A stretch of 5,544 bases of DNA from JASJBU01 sp965372385 (GCA_965372385.1 CBDVCD010000242.1:1-5544); one strand, 5' to 3'. Positions 1-5,539 are shown, numbered from the stretch's first letter. Program-made: numbers and translations. Notes: a model not told the origin generated them from the sequence alone.

Positions 1-1
1 A

Positions 2-19
2 TGGAAAGCAGGCGCTTAA
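2..19 (+). CDS. C-terminal tail of an upstream gene, possibly a rhodanese-domain protein (partial)
   Basis: Reading from base 2 gives Trp-Lys-Ala-Gly-Ala and then a TAA stop at 17-19. This matches the usual end of a rhodanese domain, where a conserved 'aWk.aG' motif closes the last helix; the complete gene just downstream ends in AWKTAGYPVE. Only five residues are visible, so the call rests on the motif and on the neighbouring rhodanese. The stop lies 16 bp before the next start, which suits an operon. An alternative is that another frame is coding here: the frame of the downstream rhodanese is also open back to base 3. Confidence 0.35.
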   Translation, partial: WKAGA

Positions 20-35
20 GGCAGAGGATGGGAGG

Positions 36-455
36 ATGTTTGGGGAGGTCTGTATTCCCTTGTCTATGTTGCTTTTTGTGGTTCAAGCCGTTGCTGAATC
101 TGAACTGGTGCAAGCAACCCCAGAAACAGTCTCCGGTGCCACGACCGTCGATGCGGCAGCAGCAATAAAACTGTTTGAGGATGAGGCGGCGTTCCTCGAT
201 CTGCGTAAGGAACCAGCCTGGAATGCGGGTCGTGTTCCTGGTGCCATCCACCTGGATTTTAAAAAGATGTTTAACCAGGAAGCCCTTTTAAAGGAAGTTG
301 ATAAAGATGAGGCGGTCGTCTTCTATTGTAGCGGGGTTCGTTGTCCGAGGAGCACCAAGGCCAGTGAGATGGCTGTGAGTTGGGGATTTACCCGGGTCTA
401 CTATTTTCGTGAAGGATTTCCTGCGTGGAAAACAGCCGGTTATCCCGTGGAATAG
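36..455 (+). CDS. Secreted single-domain rhodanese-like sulfurtransferase
   Basis: 139-residue protein with one rhodanese domain, a fold that carries sulfur as a persulfide on a catalytic Cys. Residues 1-20 form a probable signal peptide: a hydrophobic stretch around residues 5-19 ending in AVA before Glu21, a signal-peptidase I-like site. The mature protein would be periplasmic. Its n-region is odd, with no Lys or Arg and one Glu. The domain covers about 38-139: DLRKEPAWNAGRVPGAIHLD (55-74) is the CH2A-type motif, CSGVRCPRS (98-106) is the active loop with catalytic Cys98 and a second Cys103, and GFPAWKTAGYP (127-137) closes the domain. The CxxxxC loop resembles rhodaneses linked to periplasmic redox systems rather than classic two-domain thiosulfate sulfurtransferases. 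AGAGG at 23-27 lies 8 nt before the ATG. An in-frame ATG at 66 would lose most of the hydrophobic segment. The chemoreceptor gene follows 35 bp later. The physiological sulfur donor cannot be read from sequence. Confidence 0.88.
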   Translation: MFGEVCIPLSMLLFVVQAVAESELVQATPETVSGATTVDAAAAIKLFEDEAAFLDLRKEPAWNAGRVPGAIHLDFKKMFNQEALLKEVDKDEAVVFYCSGVRCPRSTKASEMAVSWGFTRVYYFREGFPAWKTAGYPVE

Positions 456-478
456 CGCTATCGATCTAGTTGGACACT

Positions 479-483
479 AAGGA
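479..483 (+). promoter_or_regulatory. Ribosome binding site fixing the chemoreceptor start
   Basis: AAGGA lies 7 nt upstream of the ATG at 491. The reading frame could also begin at a TTG at 470, adding seven residues, but that codon lacks a comparable site. The 491 start also places the basic residues (MTLRLRLTL) directly before the first membrane helix, as expected. Confidence 0.7.
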
Positions 484-490
484 TATCCTT

Positions 491-2362
491 ATGACACTTC
501 GCTTACGCCTGACACTGGTGTCAATTGGGGCTACGCTGGTTGTTGCTTTGGTACTCATCACGACTTGGCAGTTATCCCAGCGTGCCGCTCAATCACGCTA
601 TGTGGAAGCCAGCATTGCCGGAAAAAGGGTGTTGTGGAACAAGGTGGTTCAGAGCTACTTTGCACAGCTTTCACCTGATATGAAAGTAGTGACTCGGGAT
701 CGGGTTCTGCTTAAAGCGCTACGCAAAGAGGATCTATCCAGTCTGCAAGAAGCAGCCGGAACAACCCACAATACCCTATCCAGTATTGGTATTGTCGACC
801 GCTTACAGATCATGGATTTGGATGGGCGTTATCTGGCATCTGTACCTGATGGGTTTACCGGCAGGACGGGTAAAAAGCTGGTTTTGGCGTCAGTCAGTGA
901 AAAGGTCGTCAAACAAGGCATTGAATTTGACGATGATGGAAGGTTGATGGCGGTACTCTCCTTCCCTGTGTTTTCGCGGGGCAAGATCAAGGGTGTAGTG
1001 GTATATGCAAAAAACCTGCAGGAAATTCTGGATGATTTCCAGCGCAGTGACCAGTCGCTAGTCAGAATTAACGATTTGAATGGTAGGCAAATTTTATCGG
1101 GTGGCGGGAATGGCTCCAAGCTGGCCCCCGGTTTTTCGACAGCTGCACGGCAAGCAGGGCTGGAGATCTTAACAGACGATGATCGTTATCATGTCGTAGC
1201 CTCACTGCCGATCCAAAACCAACAGGGCGAGACTATAGCCGCTTTAATCACTTCTCAGGACCATACGAATACCTATGCTACGCAGGCGAATCTGGAGTTG
1301 GGCTCATATCTCGCTGTTCTGCTGATATTAGTGGGATCATCAGTGAGCACCTACTGGTATGGAAAACGCTCATTTCGTCCTCTTGACGAGGTGGTTGAGA
1401 CCATGAGTGAAATCTCGGATGGCGATCTGACGACCTGTTCGGCGTTGAATCATTCCCGCAAAGATGAGATTGGCCTGCTCACAAAAGGGATGTGCGATAT
1501 GGTCGAACATCTACGCTCGCTGATCAGTGAGATTCTGGATGCAACAGGCCAGTTGACTGGCTCAGCTCAGAATCTGCTCGGCAGTAGTGAAGCGGCAAGC
1601 AGTCAGAACCGGCAGCAGTTATTGAAAACCAAGGAAGTTGCCCGCGCCCTTTCAGAGATGGCGACAACCATTCAAGATATCGCGAAAAACACTGAAAGTG
1701 CGGCATACGCCGCCAGAGAGGCCGAGGAACATGTCAATCTTGGTCACCAGTTAGTGGGTCAGGTAGGTGGGTCGATAGATGAGCTGAAATTGCAGATGGA
1801 TCAAGCGGTTGAAGCTGTTCATCAATTGCAGGCAAGTGGCAAGGATATTGAGGGTATTCTCGATGTGATTGGTGGTATTGCCGACCAAACCGGGCTGCTT
1901 GCGTTAAATGCCAGCATTGAGGCGGCTCGTGCGGGAGAGCATGGTCGAGGATTTGCGGTTGTTGCCGATGAGGTTCGAAGTCTGGCTCATCGGACCCAGC
2001 AATCCACCGGAGAGATACATGCCTTGATCGAGTCATTGAAGGTTGGCACGGATAAGGTTGTGCAGTTGATGGCATCAGGGCATGAAAAGACCCGTAGCAC
2101 GGTGATTCAGGTCAGAGATGCGGAGGAAGCCCTGGCAGAGATCAAAAAGGCAACGGACGAGATCAGGGATCTGAACACCCAGATAGCCAGTGCGATTGAA
2201 GAGCAATCAATCGTCGCCGGAGAGGTCAATGCAAACGTGACTGATATGGAGAAGGGCAGCGAAGTTGCGGATCAACAGACCATAAAAACAGCAGAGGCTG
2301 GCAAGAATCTTGGAGTGCTCTCGGAAAAGCTCTCAGGTCGGGTTGGACATTTTCGACTTTGA
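491..2362 (+). CDS. Methyl-accepting chemotaxis protein with periplasmic Cache-like sensor
   Basis: 623-residue inner-membrane chemoreceptor that senses a ligand outside the cytoplasm and controls CheA kinase through CheW. TM1 is about residues 7-26. A periplasmic region of about 245 residues follows, with features such as MDLDGRYLASVPDG and FPVFSRGKIKGVVVY that suggest a double-Cache-type fold (possibly dCache_3-like; the ligand is unknown). TM2 is about 272-290. A HAMP domain (about 291-345, with RPLDEVVETMSEISDGDL and KDEIGLLTKGM) leads into a long coiled-coil signalling domain. The hairpin tip at 463-499 includes ADQTGLLALNASIEAARAG and GRGFAVVADEVRSLA. The tip reads QTGLLALNA where most receptors have QTN(L/I)LALNA, so Gly468 replaces a strongly conserved Asn. 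The C-terminus, LSGRVGHFRL, has no CheR/CheB-tethering pentapeptide. Its position 35 bp behind the secreted rhodanese suggests co-transcription and, by inference, a sulfur- or redox-related stimulus. No cheA or cheW gene is in the window, so it is an orphan receptor here. Confidence 0.96.
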   Translation: MTLRLRLTLVSIGATLVVALVLITTWQLSQRAAQSRYVEASIAGKRVLWNKVVQSYFAQLSPDMKVVTRDRVLLKALRKEDLSSLQEAAGTTHNTLSSIGIVDRLQIMDLDGRYLASVPDGFTGRTGKKLVLASVSEKVVKQGIEFDDDGRLMAVLSFPVFSRGKIKGVVVYAKNLQEILDDFQRSDQSLVRINDLNGRQILSGGGNGSKLAPGFSTAARQAGLEILTDDDRYHVVASLPIQNQQGETIAALITSQDHTNTYATQANLELGSYLAVLLILVGSSVSTYWYGKRSFRPLDEVVETMSEISDGDLTTCSALNHSRKDEIGLLTKGMCDMVEHLRSLISEILDATGQLTGSAQNLLGSSEAASSQNRQQLLKTKEVARALSEMATTIQDIAKNTESAAYAAREAEEHVNLGHQLVGQVGGSIDELKLQMDQAVEAVHQLQASGKDIEGILDVIGGIADQTGLLALNASIEAARAGEHGRGFAVVADEVRSLAHRTQQSTGEIHALIESLKVGTDKVVQLMASGHEKTRSTVIQVRDAEEALAEIKKATDEIRDLNTQIASAIEEQSIVAGEVNANVTDMEKGSEVADQQTIKTAEAGKNLGVLSEKLSGRVGHFRL

Positions 2363-2389
2363 TTGAATCTCCTGGTCTATACATACAAA

Positions 2390-2412
2390 GAGAGTGGGAA
2401 ACTAGCCCTCTC
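2390..2412 (+). terminator. Weak hairpin downstream of the chemoreceptor gene
   Basis: GAGA (2390-2393) plus GGG (2396-2398) can pair with CCC (2406-2408) plus TCTC (2409-2412), with a two-base bulge (GT) and a seven-base loop. It begins 28 bp after the stop codon. There is no U-tract, so a role as an intrinsic terminator is only possible. The large palindrome that follows could equally form a transcript-ending or transcript-stabilising structure. Confidence 0.22.
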
Positions 2413-2418
2413 CCGGGT

Positions 2419-2606
2419 TAAATCTTGGTGATTAGCCCCATCTCTCAGCTGCGCCTCGGCGGTGGGGATAGGCTGCCGAAACACGCTGTAAATACGTCCG
2501 TGTACGCTCCACGGCGGCATCCATGTCGCCGAGGGTTTCGCCAACCTATCCCCATCGCCCTTTCGTGGGATATCAGCTGAGAGATGGGGCTAATCACCTA
2601 AATCTT
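2419..2606. repeat. 8-bp target-site duplication flanking the first palindromic element
   Basis: TAAATCTT occurs at 2419-2426 and again at 2599-2606. Each copy directly abuts an outer end of the inverted-repeat element at 2427-2598. The exact match and position are the signature of a transposition event with an 8-bp staggered cut. Confidence 0.88.
2427..2598. mobile_element. 172-bp MITE-like palindromic element with 25-bp perfect terminal inverted repeats
   Basis: The left terminus 2427-2451 (starting GGTGATTAGCCCC) is the exact reverse complement of 2574-2598. A second pair of arms, 2458-2482 and 2535-2559, matches at 22 of 25 positions, so nearly the whole element can fold into one long stem. 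The central part, 2483-2534, holds a smaller hairpin (CGGCG 2512-2516 with CGCCG 2527-2531) and a 'CGCTGTAAATACGTCC ... GGCGGCATCCATG' core. I recall similar cores in intergenic repeats of gammaproteobacteria, but this was not checked. There is no coding capacity, so movement would need a transposase in trans. The 8-bp AT-rich duplication and GG tip fit families that make 8-bp duplications, such as ISL3; the assignment is tentative. It lies between the chemoreceptor gene and the 347-residue gene and would put a very stable hairpin in any read-through transcript. Confidence 0.88.
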
Positions 2607-2653
2607 TGATACAGTCTGGTATCGGATGATCACAGATTGATGGCCAGATAAGA

Positions 2654-3697
2654 ATGCATACATCCCTGCAGCAACTCTGCGAAGCGGTCCAGAAGAACTG
2701 CCATATCTCAGACGCCCGGCAGGGCGCTGATTATGGGCTCTGCACCTATCTGATGAAGATGCGGGAATATTTTCGCTGGGAGCAGGGCCTGGGATTCGAG
2801 GCACCGTTGCAGCAGGAGGCGGTGGGTGACTGGCTAACTGAGCGTGAGGCGCTGTGGAATTCGTTGGCTGATGATGCGTTTGTCGATTTGCCACTGGCGG
2901 GCGAATGCTTTGATCCCTTCGAGGTGGATGCCATCAATGCGGCGCTTGAGCCCTTGGGTCTGGTCTATAGCGCAGGTTATGGGGTGAAAAACAAGCCGCT
3001 GTTCTTTATTGGCCATCTGGAGAGGCGCGAGCAGCCGGGAACGGTTTCGGTGTGGGTTTCCGGGCGTGAACTGGCCCGGGATCTGACCGCGCCGGCCGCC
3101 ATGAACCAGGGTGAGCGGATCTTTATCCGGCGTGAATCCTTCCGTCGCCTGCTGTGGGAGAAGCTGGAGAGCTGGCGCTGGCATCGTCCGGACAATGCCC
3201 TGGGTCGCGCCTTCGCTTGCTATGATTTTGAGACTGACCTGGAAGGCGCTCTTGATGCCATGGTCGAGCAGGAGCTCAATGCAGTGCTGCTGCATGAGCA
3301 GGGTGAATACGCGGTGGGCCGTGAGGTCGGGGAACGCTGGAATGTGTTGGTGATGGATGTGGTGCATACCCCGGCGGAATTGATGGCCAGAGCAATCCGG
3401 GATCACTGGGCCGACTGCCAGGTGACCCTGCCGGAGCTGATCCGCCAGTCCGATGCGGCCTCCATCCACTTCTATGTGGGTGGTCTCAGCGGGATGCGCA
3501 AGACCCTGTTCCCCAAACTGCAGCAGGCCTATGAGCAGTGGTCAGAAAATGGGGACTTGCAGCTACTGGAACAAGTTGTCTTGCAGGGCAGGAAGCATTG
3601 GTCAGGCTTGGCGCATGAGCTATTGGTTCTACATGAGGTGTATGGCAATGCAGCCGCCCGGCCGATCAAAGAGCTGGTGGAAGGCTGTTACCTGTAG
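2654..3697 (+). CDS. Uncharacterised conserved protein, probably Sfum_1244 family
   Basis: 347-residue protein with no signal peptide or membrane helix, so probably cytoplasmic. The N-terminus, NCHISDARQGADYGLCTYL (15-33) followed by KMREYFRWE (35-43), resembles from memory the proteins annotated as 'Sfum_1244 family', whose function is unknown; the name is a recollection, not a search result. Other distinctive segments are YGVKNKPLFFIGHLERRE in the first half, a stretch rich in acidic and His residues (VLLHEQGEYAVGREVGE) in the second, and FYVGGLSGMRKTLFPKLQQA near the C-terminus. I see no nucleotide-binding loop or obvious catalytic motif. Cys9, Cys16 and Cys30 cluster near the N-terminus but do not form a recognised metal site. 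The ATG at 2654 has only a weak upstream site (GATAAG). The start lies 55 bp after the palindromic element, so its promoter must be within that short gap, in the element, or upstream. It converges with the next gene, 23 bp between stops. Confidence 0.85.
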   Translation: MHTSLQQLCEAVQKNCHISDARQGADYGLCTYLMKMREYFRWEQGLGFEAPLQQEAVGDWLTEREALWNSLADDAFVDLPLAGECFDPFEVDAINAALEPLGLVYSAGYGVKNKPLFFIGHLERREQPGTVSVWVSGRELARDLTAPAAMNQGERIFIRRESFRRLLWEKLESWRWHRPDNALGRAFACYDFETDLEGALDAMVEQELNAVLLHEQGEYAVGREVGERWNVLVMDVVHTPAELMARAIRDHWADCQVTLPELIRQSDAASIHFYVGGLSGMRKTLFPKLQQAYEQWSENGDLQLLEQVVLQGRKHWSGLAHELLVLHEVYGNAAARPIKELVEGCYL

Positions 3698-3720
3698 CAG
3701 CGGCGTTTGTGCTGTGTGCC

Positions 3721-4038
3721 CTATTTGAACTCGGTCTGCTGGGGTTCACCGTTGTTGTCGATGATTACCTGTTTCACGCTATCCATGCGGGAGACGATAT
3801 AGCCACCCATCAACAGCGACAGGCCTTCATTATTCGACTCCAGGGCGGAGAGCAGTTTGTCGGCGGCAATCTGGCAACGCTGAATCTGGTCCGGCTCCTT
3901 TACGAATCGCTGTCCCAGACGCCGACCCTGGTCCATATCCCGGTCCAGCTTGTCGAATGACCCCCCCATGGCCTGCAGATAGTCGTCCGTGATCTCCAGA
4001 TTCATTGACCAATCATCGATAATCAGATTGAGTTGCAT
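3721..4038 (-). CDS. Small uncharacterised protein, mostly helical
   Basis: Read on the minus strand from the ATG at 4038-4036, this gives 105 residues beginning MQLNLIIDDWSMNLEI and ending NGEPQQTEFK. The frame could start eight codons earlier at a TTG, but the ATG gives a compact N-terminal strand and is preferred; no strong ribosome site decides it. After a short N-terminal strand the protein looks helical and charged, with PDQIQRCQIAADKLLSALE in the middle. It has no signal peptide, membrane helix or cofactor motif. I do not recognise the family. It is a real gene rather than a shadow because it fills an otherwise gene-free stretch, ends neatly 23 bp from the convergent neighbour's stop, and has a plausible soluble-protein composition. 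It diverges from the 126-residue gene, with 66 bp between starts, so the two may share a control region. Confidence 0.72.
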   Translation of the reverse strand: MQLNLIIDDWSMNLEITDDYLQAMGGSFDKLDRDMDQGRRLGQRFVKEPDQIQRCQIAADKLLSALESNNEGLSLLMGGYIVSRMDSVKQVIIDNNGEPQQTEFK

Positions 4039-4104
4039 GGTTCGCCCAACTTCTTGCCGCAAAAAAACAGAATCATCTGACTCATTGAGGATAAAATCAA
4101 GCGT
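4039..4104. promoter_or_regulatory. Divergent intergenic region, likely holding promoters for both flanking genes
   Basis: 66 bp separates the minus-strand start at 4038 from the plus-strand start at 4105. TAAAAT at 4092-4097 is a fair -10-like hexamer for the rightward direction, but no good -35 hexamer sits at proper spacing and it is very close to the start codon. GAGGA at 4087-4091 is a possible ribosome site for the rightward gene, with a long 13-nt spacing. A run of seven A (4061-4067) lies in the middle. Promoters are expected from the layout but not demonstrated by the sequence. Confidence 0.3.
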
Positions 4105-4485
4105 ATGAATGCTCCGGAATTACTTGCCCTGGTGGAGTTGGGTGGTTATCCCAACTTTATCCCGCTGTATAAACGCCATGGTTACCAGGTGGAGATGGTC
4201 AACTCGGTGCGCAAGGCGCAGGCCTGGCTGAAGAAACACCAGCCCAAGGTGGTGGTGGCGGAATTCTATGTGGACCCCCAGTTCCGGGATCGCCTGAGCA
4301 ATATGGAATCCCTGCTCGCGACCCTGCAGCGTTATGCCAATCAGGCCAAGGTGATTGTGTTTATCGATCATCACTATCTGCCAAGACTGGAGGGGGTGAA
4401 GCAGCGCTATGCTGTCTTCGGCGCGCTGGAATTTCCGATCCAGGAAGAACGTCTGGATGAACTGTTAAACCAGATTTCAGAATGA
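4105..4485 (+). CDS. Receiver-like (pseudo-response-regulator) small protein
   Basis: 126 residues with an alternating strand/helix layout close to a CheY-type receiver domain: LLALVEL (6-12), a helix, YQVEMVN (27-33), a helix, PKVVVAEFYVDP (47-58), a long helix, AKVIVFID (81-88), a helix, and FGALEFPIQEERLDELLNQI (105-124). The last segment mirrors the '...KP...eeL...' end of receivers, with Phe110 in place of the conserved Lys. The phospho-acceptor Asp is absent: Glu53 is near that position, and the N-terminal acidic pair is missing too. If the fold is right, it cannot work by standard Asp phosphorylation and may act as a binding or adaptor module. There is no output domain. It starts 66 bp from the divergent small gene and ends 5 bp before a repeat region. 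The fold is inferred from pattern only; a divergent Rossmann-like protein is the alternative. Confidence 0.8.
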   Translation: MNAPELLALVELGGYPNFIPLYKRHGYQVEMVNSVRKAQAWLKKHQPKVVVAEFYVDPQFRDRLSNMESLLATLQRYANQAKVIVFIDHHYLPRLEGVKQRYAVFGALEFPIQEERLDELLNQISE

Positions 4486-4520
4486 ATATTTCACCACGAA
4501 GTTCACGAAACACACGAAGA

Positions 4521-4670
4521 TTTTAATAGGCTCTGTATGTATTAGGTGTTGGTCCCTTGTCACTCTTGGTGCTAGCGCTAATCCTCGATACTGGTATTTA
4601 GCTGAATAACAATGAGTTAGCACCATAGACAGAAAGAACCAACACTTAACGCAGACTGAGCCTTTTAATA
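4521..4670. repeat. 8-bp target-site duplication flanking the second palindromic element
   Basis: TTTTAATA occurs at 4521-4528 and 4663-4670, each copy directly abutting one end of the element at 4529-4662. The exact match supports insertion by transposition. The length is the same as the duplication around the unrelated element at 2427-2598. Confidence 0.88.
4529..4662. mobile_element. 134-bp MITE-like palindromic element nested in another repeat
   Basis: The tips are GGCTC at 4529-4533 and GAGCC at 4658-4662. The outer ~28 bases of each arm match as inverted repeats at about 22 positions, including the stretch GTGTTGGT. An inner pair, TGGTGCTA (4567-4574) and TAGCACCA (4618-4625), continues the palindrome, so the element can fold into one long stem with a loop near its centre. 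It has no open reading frame. The GGCTCTGT tip with an 8-bp AT-rich duplication fits ISL3-type ends, with IS1595 as an alternative; both are inferences. Its sequence is unrelated to the 172-bp element, so two different transposases would have been involved or borrowed. It sits 139 bp upstream of the dioxygenase gene. Confidence 0.85.
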
Positions 4671-4693
4671 ATAGTCGTCTGTTGTAATTGCGC

Positions 4694-4714
4694 GATCAAT
4701 TGATCCGAATTCGG
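4694..4714. promoter_or_regulatory. Two back-to-back perfect palindromes upstream of the dioxygenase gene
   Basis: GATCAATTGATC (4694-4705) and CCGAATTCGG (4705-4714) are perfect palindromes of 12 and 10 bp sharing one base. Each could be a dimeric regulator half-site arrangement, or they may be remnants of the core of the CACGAAG-bordered element. No known consensus is recognised. Confidence 0.3.
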
Positions 4715-4730
4715 AAGACAAAATTATTAT
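4700..4730 (+). promoter_or_regulatory. Possible sigma70-type promoter for the dioxygenase gene
   Basis: TTGATC (4700-4705) and TATTAT (4725-4730) resemble -35 and -10 hexamers, with a 19-bp spacer that is longer than ideal. The -35 overlaps the 12-bp palindrome. Transcription would start about 65 bp before the start codon at 4802 and include the right arm of the CACGAAG repeat in the leader. Confidence 0.28.
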
Positions 4731-4731
4731 C
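4713..4731. promoter_or_regulatory. Partial Fur-box-like sequence
   Basis: These 19 bases match the classical 19-bp Fur consensus (GATAATGATAATCATTATC) at 12 positions by hand alignment, with the right half (ending AATTATTATC) much better than the left. It overlaps the -10-like hexamer at 4725-4730. PiuC-type genes are iron-regulated in Pseudomonas, which makes a Fur site reasonable, but AT-rich sequence gives such partial matches by chance. Confidence 0.22.
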
Positions 4732-4801
4732 GGTAGCGGTGCAATTTCTCTACTTCGTGTGCTTCGTGGTGAATTGAATTTTTACAATACGGGAGTAAGC
4801 A

Positions 4802-5476
4802 ATGCTGTTGGAAATCCCCGGCCTCCTGAACGAGGCGCAATTGAACAAGATCGATGAGGTGCTGGCAAAGGCCGAGTTTGTGGATGGCAAGCTCACGGCC
4901 GGCAGTGCGGCCAGCCGGGTCAAACACAACGAGGAGATGAAGGCAGAACCGAAGAGTATGGAACTGCTGATCCGCATCCTCACCAGCGCCATGGCCCATA
5001 ACGCGACCTTTCGCAGTGCAGTACTACCCTACCGTATGGCCGACCCGATCTTTGCCCGCTACCAGCCGGGCATGACCTATGGCGATCATGTGGATGACCC
5101 GTTGATGGGCCACAGCGGCCAGCGTTTCCGCACCGATGTCTCGATGACCCTCTTTCTGCGGGAACCGGAGAGCTACGCGGGGGGCGAACTGGTGATCGGC
5201 ACCACCTTTGGTAAGCAGCAGGTGAAGCTGAAGGCGGGCAGCGCGGTGATCTATCCCTCATCCAGCCTGCACCATGTGGCACCGGTGACCGGGGGCGAAC
5301 GCCTGGTGGCCCTGGCCTGGATTCAGAGCTATGTACGGGACCCGGCCAGACGCGAACTGCTCTATGAACTGGACCAGGCGCGGGAGCATCTGTTGAAAAA
5401 TGCCCCGGCAGAGGAACACACTGCACTGGTGGACAAATCCTACGCAAATCTGTTGCGTATGTGGGGCGATGTATAA
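4802..5476 (+). CDS. piuC: PKHD-type Fe(II)/2-oxoglutarate dioxygenase (PiuC/YbiX family)
   Basis: 224-residue cytoplasmic dioxygenase, almost the same length as E. coli YbiX. Family members are non-haem iron enzymes that use O2 and 2-oxoglutarate; the substrate is unsettled, and the gene is tied to iron uptake in Pseudomonas. The facial triad is visible: His96 and Asp98 in YGDHVDDP (93-100) and His157 in YPSSSLHHVAPV (151-162). Arg167 in GGERLVALAWIQS is the expected 2-oxoglutarate ligand. The N-terminal segment (LLEIPGLLNEAQLNKIDEVL) and the C-terminal helical tail (RRELLYELDQAREHL) are also typical of the family. A ribosome site GGGAG (4791-4795) sits 6 nt before the ATG. All key residues are present, so it should be active. 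No TonB receptor or iron gene is visible beside it; upstream lies the nested repeat region. Control by Fur is possible but weakly supported. Confidence 0.95.
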   Translation: MLLEIPGLLNEAQLNKIDEVLAKAEFVDGKLTAGSAASRVKHNEEMKAEPKSMELLIRILTSAMAHNATFRSAVLPYRMADPIFARYQPGMTYGDHVDDPLMGHSGQRFRTDVSMTLFLREPESYAGGELVIGTTFGKQQVKLKAGSAVIYPSSSLHHVAPVTGGERLVALAWIQSYVRDPARRELLYELDQAREHLLKNAPAEEHTALVDKSYANLLRMWGDV

Positions 5477-5539
5477 GTGCCTGCATAAACCTAGATTCCT
5501 CAGTTGACCACTCCATTCTACTGTTAACGAGTTGAAATT

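Larger units (their letters stand above)
4490..4773. repeat. Outer inverted repeat built from CACGAAG units, interrupted by a mobile element
   Basis: TTCACCACGAAG at 4490-4501 is the exact reverse complement of CTTCGTGGTGAA at 4762-4773. Units follow a 9-bp period: CACGAAG at 4495-4501, CACGAAA at 4504-4510 and CACGAAG at 4513-4519 on the left; CTTCGTG at 4753-4759 and 4762-4768 on the right. The left arm therefore carries one more unit than the right. This looks like a widely seen 'CACCACGAAG' intergenic repeat (from memory). Taking out the 134-bp insert and one copy of its 8-bp duplication leaves an original element of about 142 bp. Its role, if any, is unknown. Confidence 0.75.

Noticed and set aside
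470..490. TTG start giving a chemoreceptor seven residues longer
   Set aside because: The ATG at 491 has a well-spaced AAGGA site and puts basic residues right before the first membrane helix.
2427..2598. CRISPR-like or small-RNA interpretation of the palindromic region
   Set aside because: There are no regularly spaced direct repeats. The exact 8-bp flanking duplication with inverted ends is fully explained by a transposable element.
2834..3469. 211-codon open frame on the minus strand
   Set aside because: It is antisense to the 347-residue gene, with no recognisable domain. The plus-strand protein has far more natural composition and family-like motifs.
3698..3720. Bidirectional terminator between the convergent genes
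   Set aside because: The 23 bp shows no stable inverted repeat or T-tract.
4980..5516. 178-codon open frame on the minus strand
   Set aside because: It lies opposite the well-supported dioxygenase gene and has a Pro/Arg/Ser-rich translation typical of an antisense shadow of GC-rich coding DNA.
5504..5530. TTGACC as a -35 element for a downstream promoter
   Set aside because: No acceptable -10 hexamer sits 16-18 bp downstream.
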